Assembly: GCA_000220375.1 (NCBI GenBank)
Contig: GL982572.1
Location: 9,252 to 45,458 of the forward strand
Origin: Candidatus Nanosalina sp. J07AB43
GTDB lineage: Archaea; Nanohalarchaeota; Nanosalinia; Nanosalinales; Nanosalinaceae
Reading direction: 5' to 3'
Length of the DNA stretch: 36,207 nucleotides
Part shown: positions 32,056 to 36,207 of the stretch, in pieces
Layout of the letters: each line of letters opens with the position of its first letter
Numbering within the stretch: position 1 is the stretch's first letter
Position numbers and translations under genes: made by a program
Notes under the pieces: model-generated
The model's database searches: none
Told to the model about the DNA's origin: nothing
The model's input: the letters and a program-made list of their open reading frames with translations, nothing else

Positions 32056-32607
32056 ATGGCTCCGGAGATGATTCCAAGTAACTGTCCTTACTGCGGTGAT
32101 GAGCTTGGTCGAAGAATGCATGAAGGAGTTGAGAGGCTTTACTGCGAGGGGTGTGAAAGGTTTATATGGAGGAATCCTGTGCCTGTATCAGCAGTTATCG
32201 TATACAGGGAGACTGACGAGGTTTTGTTGATTAAGAGAGGTATTGAGCCAGGCAAAGGTAAGTGGAGTCTTCCAGCAGGATTCCTAGAAGTTGAGGAGTC
32301 TGCCAGAGATGCTGCCGCCAGAGAGCTTGAGGAAGAGACAAACCTAGAAATTGATACCCAAAACCTTGATTACGTCCATGACATGAATATTGAAAGATTT
32401 ACAAATCAGAGGCTACTGGCAAACATCTACTCAGCTCATTATTCCAGTGTTGAAGGAGACTTAGAGCCAGGTTCTGATGCCGAAGATGCTGGTTTCTACA
32501 GACTTGAGGAATTGAGGAGCTCCGAACAGGAGCTGAGAACTAATTTTGTCCCTGCGTTGAGGAGACTTGAGGAAATTGACCTTGACGTACTGAGCATTAA
32601 CTCATAA
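32056..32607 (+). CDS. Nudix hydrolase with N-terminal zinc ribbon (NADH pyrophosphatase/ADP-ribose type)
   Basis: A 183-aa protein. Four cysteines in CPYC and CEGC (C10, C13, C30, C33) form a zinc ribbon. The Nudix box at about residues 75-97 is GFLEVEE...RELEEETNL, complete except that the usual Gly of EEXG is Asn. KWSLPAGFLE precedes it, as in NudC/ADP-ribose pyrophosphatase-like enzymes. It likely hydrolyses NAD(H), ADP-ribose or related dinucleotides, but the exact substrate is not clear. It has only distant similarity to the Nudix protein at 1262-1807. CMP kinase follows 24 nt downstream. Confidence 0.86.
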   Translation: MAPEMIPSNCPYCGDELGRRMHEGVERLYCEGCERFIWRNPVPVSAVIVYRETDEVLLIKRGIEPGKGKWSLPAGFLEVEESARDAAARELEEETNLEIDTQNLDYVHDMNIERFTNQRLLANIYSAHYSSVEGDLEPGSDAEDAGFYRLEELRSSEQELRTNFVPALRRLEEIDLDVLSINS

Positions 32608-32631
32608 AATGTCTTATGGTATTTAGGTAGT

Positions 32632-33216
32632 ATGGGAAGTTACATAGAAGAGTTCCAGAAGGAAGATAGAATTAAGCAGTCAAGTGTTGTTGTTACTGTT
32701 GATGGTCTTTCTGGAGCGGGTAAGGATACTTTGGCGGAGTATATTGCCTCTGAGATAGGTTTAGTCCATTTCTCCGCCTCGGATGTTTTCTACAGTATCG
32801 CTGAGGAAAGAGGTATATCTCATGTGGAGCTTGCACACCGTGCCGATAAGCAGGTCGATCTTGAGGTAGACAGGAGAACTCTTGAGAGAGGCTTGGAGAA
32901 CAACTGTGTTATTGATTCTAGGATTGCTTCATGGGTTCTTGGCAGCTACTCAGACCTCAGGATTCATGTGACGGCAGATATGGAGGAGAGGGCAAAGAGG
33001 ATTGCTGTAAGAGAGGATCAAGATTTTGAGGAAGCTCTTGAGCAAACTCGTGAAAGAGATAAGGAAAACTCGAGGAGGTACAGTGATTACTACGGTATAG
33101 ACACTCAGGATTTAGAGATTTACGATCTCCTGATTGACAATACGGAGATGTCAATTCAGGATCAACATGAATCTATTGACGAGGTTCTAAATAAGAAAGT
33201 TTACAAAGAGGGTTAG
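32632..33216 (+). CDS. cmk: Cytidylate kinase (archaeal type)
   Basis: A 194-aa P-loop kinase. DGLSGAGKDTLA (about residues 24-35) is the Walker A site, followed by HFSASDVFYSIAEERG as in archaeal CMP kinases. IDSRIASWVL is the central substrate strand, and VREDQDFEEALEQTRERDKENSRRY is the lid region with several arginines. It phosphorylates CMP/dCMP. CATAAAATG (32604-32611) about 26 nt upstream suggests its own leaderless transcript. Archease follows 12 nt after the stop. Confidence 0.88.
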   Translation: MGSYIEEFQKEDRIKQSSVVVTVDGLSGAGKDTLAEYIASEIGLVHFSASDVFYSIAEERGISHVELAHRADKQVDLEVDRRTLERGLENNCVIDSRIASWVLGSYSDLRIHVTADMEERAKRIAVREDQDFEEALEQTRERDKENSRRYSDYYGIDTQDLEIYDLLIDNTEMSIQDQHESIDEVLNKKVYKEG

Positions 33217-33228
33217 CTCAGACTAATT

Positions 33229-33645
33229 ATGTCCTACGAGATAATGCAGCACCCGGCGGATGCTAAGTTCAGGGCATCGGGAGAAACCAAGGAAGAAGCC
33301 TTTTCCGAAGCCGTAAGAGCTTTTGCTGATATAGTTGGAGGAGAGGCCGGTAAACAGGTTCACACAATTGAGGTTGAATCGGAGAGCCTCGAATCACTGC
33401 TGTTTGATATGCTGGATGAGCTGATATTTCTGCAGGATACGGAGAGCGTTGTGGTTTCACACGCCGATGAGATGAACATAGAACATGTTGAAGATGGATC
33501 TTGGTATCTTGAGGCAGACATCAAGACAAACAAGATACTACCTGGCGTCCACAAGCTAGATGTGAAAGGACCTACGTACAGCGAGATGAAGGTTGAGTAT
33601 GTTCAAGGCGAGGGTTGGAATCTACAGGCAGTTATCGATATCTGA
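33229..33645 (+). CDS. Archease
   Basis: A 138-aa protein matching the archease family: YEIMQHPADAKFRASGETKEEAFSEAVRAFADIV at the N terminus, then LLFDMLDELIFLQDTE and VHKLDVKGPTYSEMKVEY. Archease stimulates the RtcB RNA ligase in tRNA splicing and repair. The usual HxAD acidic metal site is present as H-P-A-D. RtcB is not in the window. It lies 12 nt after cmk and is probably co-transcribed. Confidence 0.9.
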   Translation: MSYEIMQHPADAKFRASGETKEEAFSEAVRAFADIVGGEAGKQVHTIEVESESLESLLFDMLDELIFLQDTESVVVSHADEMNIEHVEDGSWYLEADIKTNKILPGVHKLDVKGPTYSEMKVEYVQGEGWNLQAVIDI

Positions 33646-33692
33646 ATAGGCGCAATCATTCTATGTTCTAGTTCACATGTGATCGCTTAATG

Positions 33693-33700
33693 ATTTAATT
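33693..33700 (+). promoter_or_regulatory. TATA box of pilin-like operon
   Basis: ATTTAATT is centred about 24 nt before GTG 33721 and supports a leaderless start at that GTG. No other strong box is seen in the 75-nt gap after archease. Confidence 0.5.
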
Positions 33701-33720
33701 AAGGAAGAACATCTAGTATT

Positions 33721-34155
33721 GTGGAGTACAAAGGACAATCTTCTGTGGAGCTTACTTTAGTAATAGGAATAGCCCTTGTATTAGCTGCACCATTTATACT
33801 TGCATCGCAGTCCTCAATAATACAGTTGAGTGATGCATCAGGGACGCTTCAGCTTGATAACTCCCTTGATAAAGTTGAGAGAATTGCCAAATCTATCCAG
33901 ACGCAGTCATTTCCGGCACGTAGAACATTAGAGTTTTCGTCTCCCAGAACTGCTGAGAACATTTACAACCCCCAATTTACCAATAGGTCAGCTCTTGTCG
34001 TTGAGCTGAGCTCTAGAGGCACATCATCCAATCAGTCAATACTCTTTGACTTCAATCTTACTCTTCACAATGGCGCGGAACTGGCTGATGAAGGCAATCA
34101 TCAGGTAATCCTGAGGAAAAATCCTACAGGCGTAAATATGTCAGTGATCTCATGA
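33721..34155 (+). CDS. Class III signal-peptide (pilin-like) protein 1
   Basis: A 144-aa protein that starts MEYKGQSSVELTLVIGIALVLAAPFI: a short basic leader, K-G-Q, then the S-V-E-L hydrophobic helix. This is the class III prepilin signal (Q-x-S-x-E motif) cleaved by an archaeal prepilin peptidase after Gly or a nearby residue. The rest is a Ser/Asn-rich exterior domain with several N-x-S/T sequons (for example NRS, NQS, NLT), fitting AglB substrates. The start is GTG, supported by the TATA box and the KGQ motif. It is the first of five overlapping genes. Confidence 0.78.
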   Translation: MEYKGQSSVELTLVIGIALVLAAPFILASQSSIIQLSDASGTLQLDNSLDKVERIAKSIQTQSFPARRTLEFSSPRTAENIYNPQFTNRSALVVELSSRGTSSNQSILFDFNLTLHNGAELADEGNHQVILRKNPTGVNMSVIS

Positions 34156-34532
34156 AAGGGCAGGTTAGCATAGAGTTCATGTTATTGCTTATACTCACCT
34201 TGCTCGGGTCGTCGATTCTTATCTCTGATCTGGAGCGTAAATCGGCTGCCTATCAGGACAATAAAGACTTCAAGAACGCGGAAAAAATCTCTCAGAAGGT
34301 GAACTACAAGCTGTCATACATTAGAACGCATAGAAACTCTACTGTTGATCTTAGGTTCTCGCCAAAAATCGAAACGGAATTCGAAGTTAAGGTAAACTCC
34401 TCAGAGACATTGGTGTCTTCTCCAGTTCAAAACTTTACATTCGGCAGCAGGTACTCTGGCTCAAATCAGTTTAATTTCAACACATCGAAAAGATATCAAA
34501 TAAGCTACGGCTCGGGTGTGAAAGTTGAATAA
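34152..34532 (+). CDS. Class III signal-peptide (pilin-like) protein 2
   Basis: A 126-aa protein starting MKGQVSIEFMLLLILTLLGSSILISDL, the clearest class III prepilin N terminus of the set (KGQ-x-S-x-E-F). The exterior part is rich in Ser and Asn with N-x-S/T sites such as NST, NSS and NFT. ATG 34152 overlaps gene 1 as ATGA. It is likely a minor pilin or pseudopilin-like subunit of a surface filament, but no assembly ATPase is in the window. Confidence 0.8.
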   Translation: MKGQVSIEFMLLLILTLLGSSILISDLERKSAAYQDNKDFKNAEKISQKVNYKLSYIRTHRNSTVDLRFSPKIETEFEVKVNSSETLVSSPVQNFTFGSRYSGSNQFNFNTSKRYQISYGSGVKVE

Positions 34533-35013
34533 GGGACAGGTGTTTATGACCGACATGGTCGCTAGTATAGCAGTTTTCTCGTTTTTCCTGGTGACTTTTG
34601 GTGTTATATGGAATGTATCCACGGACGAAGTAACGAGCCGTGAAAACTTGAAAGAGTTCAAAGGTCAGTACACTTTTGAGATACTGAGGTCAGAAGGAAG
34701 TCCGCCAAACTGGAACAAAACCAATATTACACATCCGGGCATATATCAAAGTGGAAAATTGGACAGAGATAAGTTCCAGAAATTAGATGACCTAACTAGA
34801 TCTAGGCTCAGACAGCTCCTGAGATCTCAGGGCTATAGACTGCAGGCAGAATATCTAAATGAAACGCCGCTCAGAAGGTCAGGAGACCGCCTCCTCATAA
34901 ATTCCACCGAGAAAATTCCTGCCAACAGATCAGTAAGAACTTACAGAACAATTACACTTGACCAGAGAACCGGAAAGCGCGTTGAATTGTCTTTTTACAG
35001 GTGGTCGTCTTGA
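34525..35013 (+). CDS. Pilin-like membrane-anchored protein 3
   Basis: A 162-aa protein. TTG 34525 overlaps the previous gene by 8 nt and gives M-N-K-G-Q-V-F-M-T-D, which preserves the K-G-Q motif. The next ATG (34546) would remove it, so the TTG is preferred. A helix (MVASIAVFSFFLVTFGVIW) follows, then a polar domain with several arginines and N-x-S/T sites. The glutamate typical at position 5 is replaced by Asp, so this is a diverged class III member or a TadE-like minor pilin. Confidence 0.7.
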   Translation: MNKGQVFMTDMVASIAVFSFFLVTFGVIWNVSTDEVTSRENLKEFKGQYTFEILRSEGSPPNWNKTNITHPGIYQSGKLDRDKFQKLDDLTRSRLRQLLRSQGYRLQAEYLNETPLRRSGDRLLINSTEKIPANRSVRTYRTITLDQRTGKRVELSFYRWSS

Positions 35014-35453
35014 AAGGATTTTTCTTTTCACTAGACTCACTGCTTGCGGCTTCTATAATGCTGGCATCGTTTCTCATGGTGCTTTCACAACCTGTGGAAA
35101 ACCGTCAACAGCTGCGTGACTACAGACTGGATAGAGTTCATACCGCTAACATGCAGCCGGTACAGGACTGGAACAGCACATATAACACCTCTAACACGGT
35201 AACAGAATCCCTTATGATCAACCTGTATAATGGAAGCCGTTCACGTGCAGAGGATATCTGCTCTCAGTACTTCAACCTGAATGAAAGGTATGGTATCTTC
35301 ACTTCAAACTCCACAGAGAATACGCAAATCTGTGGCAAGATAAACATCCGCCCTCAGGACAACCTGATATCTGAAACAAGCATCACACCTATATTTAAAG
35401 TAAATGAAAGTATGTTAGGACCTAGAAAGATAACGATGGTGATTAGAGATTAA
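35010..35453 (+). CDS. Pilin-like membrane-anchored protein 4
   Basis: A 147-aa protein. TTG 35010 overlaps the previous stop as TTGA and gives M-K-G-F-F-F-S-L-D-S-L-L-A-A-S-I-M-L, so K-G sits next to the start as in its neighbours. A GTG at 35001 would add three hydrophobic residues. The exterior domain has two cysteines (about residues 91 and 110) and N-x-S/T sequons. The family is not recognised beyond the shared N-terminal layout. Confidence 0.65.
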   Translation: MKGFFFSLDSLLAASIMLASFLMVLSQPVENRQQLRDYRLDRVHTANMQPVQDWNSTYNTSNTVTESLMINLYNGSRSRAEDICSQYFNLNERYGIFTSNSTENTQICGKINIRPQDNLISETSITPIFKVNESMLGPRKITMVIRD

Positions 35454-36207
35454 GGGAATAGCGTACACGTCCTTTGCAGTCTTAGCATCATTGATGTTGC
35501 TTACAGTAGCAACTAACTCCTCAATCGTTTTACAAGATAGACAACCTAATTCAAATGAGCTTCAAGGCTTAGAAACAGTTGCTGAGGAAACAGTTGACAC
35601 GCAGATGCGCAGAACCGTCAAAAATCTTGCAGAGGCAGCTATATCAACGAATATAGATAGCTTCGGTAATGCATCGGCAAACCTCTCGGAGACTGGGAAG
35701 CACAAAGGTATTAATCAACCCAATGATCTCAAAAACTTCTCAAATGAGACTAAGATTCTCTCAGATAGAATCGAAGACATAGACATTAACATCACAGATG
35801 TAGCGACGGATAACTTTACAATCGGAGTAACCTCAACTATAGACCTGAGGTTTGACAATTTCAGGCAAACTCAAAACACTTCAACAAAATTCAAGGTAAG
35901 CAACGTCTCAGATCCTCTTCTATCCAGGTATGGATATGACTCAAACATCTCAAGATGTACTTACACAAATTTTGCGAACAAGATTGGTTCAGGCTCGGAT
36001 GTAAATGGTACCGCAAGAGGAGATCCCGAGGTTACACCTTCAAGTCTCAGCCCTGACCCGAAAGAAGTTCTCATAACTACGGACGTCACTCAGTATTCAG
36101 AAACACAAGTAGCAAACTATGCCGGTTTCATTTCTTCCGGAAACCCATCCAATCCCAGTATATACAACCACAATTATGTGACTGATATATCCTCTATACC
36201 TTCATCG
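35449..36207 (+). CDS. Pilin-like protein 5, partial, probable ATT start
   Basis: The frame is open from 35443 to the window end without a stop (253 codons from 35449). Reading from ATT 35449 gives (M)-K-G-I-A-Y-T-S-F-A-V-L-A-S-L-M-L-L, the same K-G plus hydrophobic helix seen in the previous genes. An in-frame TGA at 35440 blocks a longer gene, leaving only TTA, GAG or ATT as upstream starts. TTG 35491 or ATG 35494 would cut most of the helix. The exterior is Asn/Ser/Thr-rich with many N-x-S/T sites (NSS, NAS, NLS, NFT). It overlaps gene 4's stop by 3 nt. The 3' end lies outside the window. Confidence 0.65.
   Translation, partial: MKGIAYTSFAVLASLMLLTVATNSSIVLQDRQPNSNELQGLETVAEETVDTQMRRTVKNLAEAAISTNIDSFGNASANLSETGKHKGINQPNDLKNFSNETKILSDRIEDIDINITDVATDNFTIGVTSTIDLRFDNFRQTQNTSTKFKVSNVSDPLLSRYGYDSNISRCTYTNFANKIGSGSDVNGTARGDPEVTPSSLSPDPKEVLITTDVTQYSETQVANYAGFISSGNPSNPSIYNHNYVTDISSIPSS

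Noticed and set aside
1-36207. CRISPR arrays, insertion sequences, rRNA genes, prophage
   Set aside because: No regularly spaced repeats, transposase motifs, rRNA signatures or phage structural genes were seen on either strand.

Overview
The window reads as a gene-dense stretch of a small halophilic archaeal genome, most likely a nanohaloarchaeon (DPANN). Archaeal markers are AglB, a GT4 lipid-carrier phosphotransferase, SecD/SecF without SecA, archaeal NAC, MBF1, L10e, Dph2, archease, archaeal-type CMP kinase and class III (KGQ-type) prepilin-like signal peptides. The proteins are acidic, GC content looks mid-40s by eye, intergenic gaps are mostly tens of bases, and many genes have a TATA-like box 24-30 nt before the start codon, as expected for leaderless mRNAs. 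The lineage is an inference, not a measurement. There is no rRNA, CRISPR array or insertion sequence.

Region 1 (1-3161, plus): sugar genes. A nucleotidyltransferase is cut by the window edge. It is followed by a cupin, a Zn-ribbon Nudix hydrolase, an NAD-dependent sugar epimerase and a second, PMI-like cupin. A perfect 8+1+8 palindrome lies between the TATA box and the GTG start of the first cupin. Region 2 (3170-10597, minus): an N-glycosylation operon read as AglB, GT4 polyprenyl/dolichyl-P sugar-phosphate transferase, GT-C (ArnT/AglS-like) transferase, GT2 (AglJ/AglD-like) transferase and a flippase-like membrane protein, joined by ATGA overlaps. Region 3 (10663-19665): secF-secD, NAC, a TctA-family membrane protein, an AI-2E-family protein, a secreted lamin-tail protein, an OGG1-type glycosylase, RibH, an HTH regulator, a PRC-barrel protein and small membrane proteins.

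Region 4 (19779-21396): a helical unknown, tRNA-Ser(GCT), MBF1, a 55-aa DUF1931/histone-fold protein and a small acidic unknown. Region 5 (21425-26890, minus): a sugar-activation operon of a Gfo/Idh/MocA oxidoreductase, two nucleotidyltransferase/left-handed-beta-helix proteins, a HAD-like protein and a phosphohexomutase. Both nucleotidyltransferases are split by an apparent +1 A in an AAAGA context, and the upstream one also lacks the usual GxGTR and lysine signature. UDP-sugars from here plausibly feed the region 2 operon. Region 6 (26966-33645): an RHH regulator, L10e, a PEP-synthase-like protein that appears to be a pseudoenzyme, Dph2, a pyridine nucleotide-disulfide oxidoreductase, tRNA-Asp(GTC), a second Zn-ribbon Nudix, CMP kinase and archease. 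Region 7 (33721-end, plus): five overlapping pilin-like genes with short N-terminal KG motifs. Their starts are GTG, ATG, TTG, TTG and probably ATT, and the last gene runs off the window.

The strongest leads are the PEP-synthase-like pseudoenzyme, the paired broken nucleotidyltransferases with one degenerate active site, and the pilin-like operon with unusual starts.
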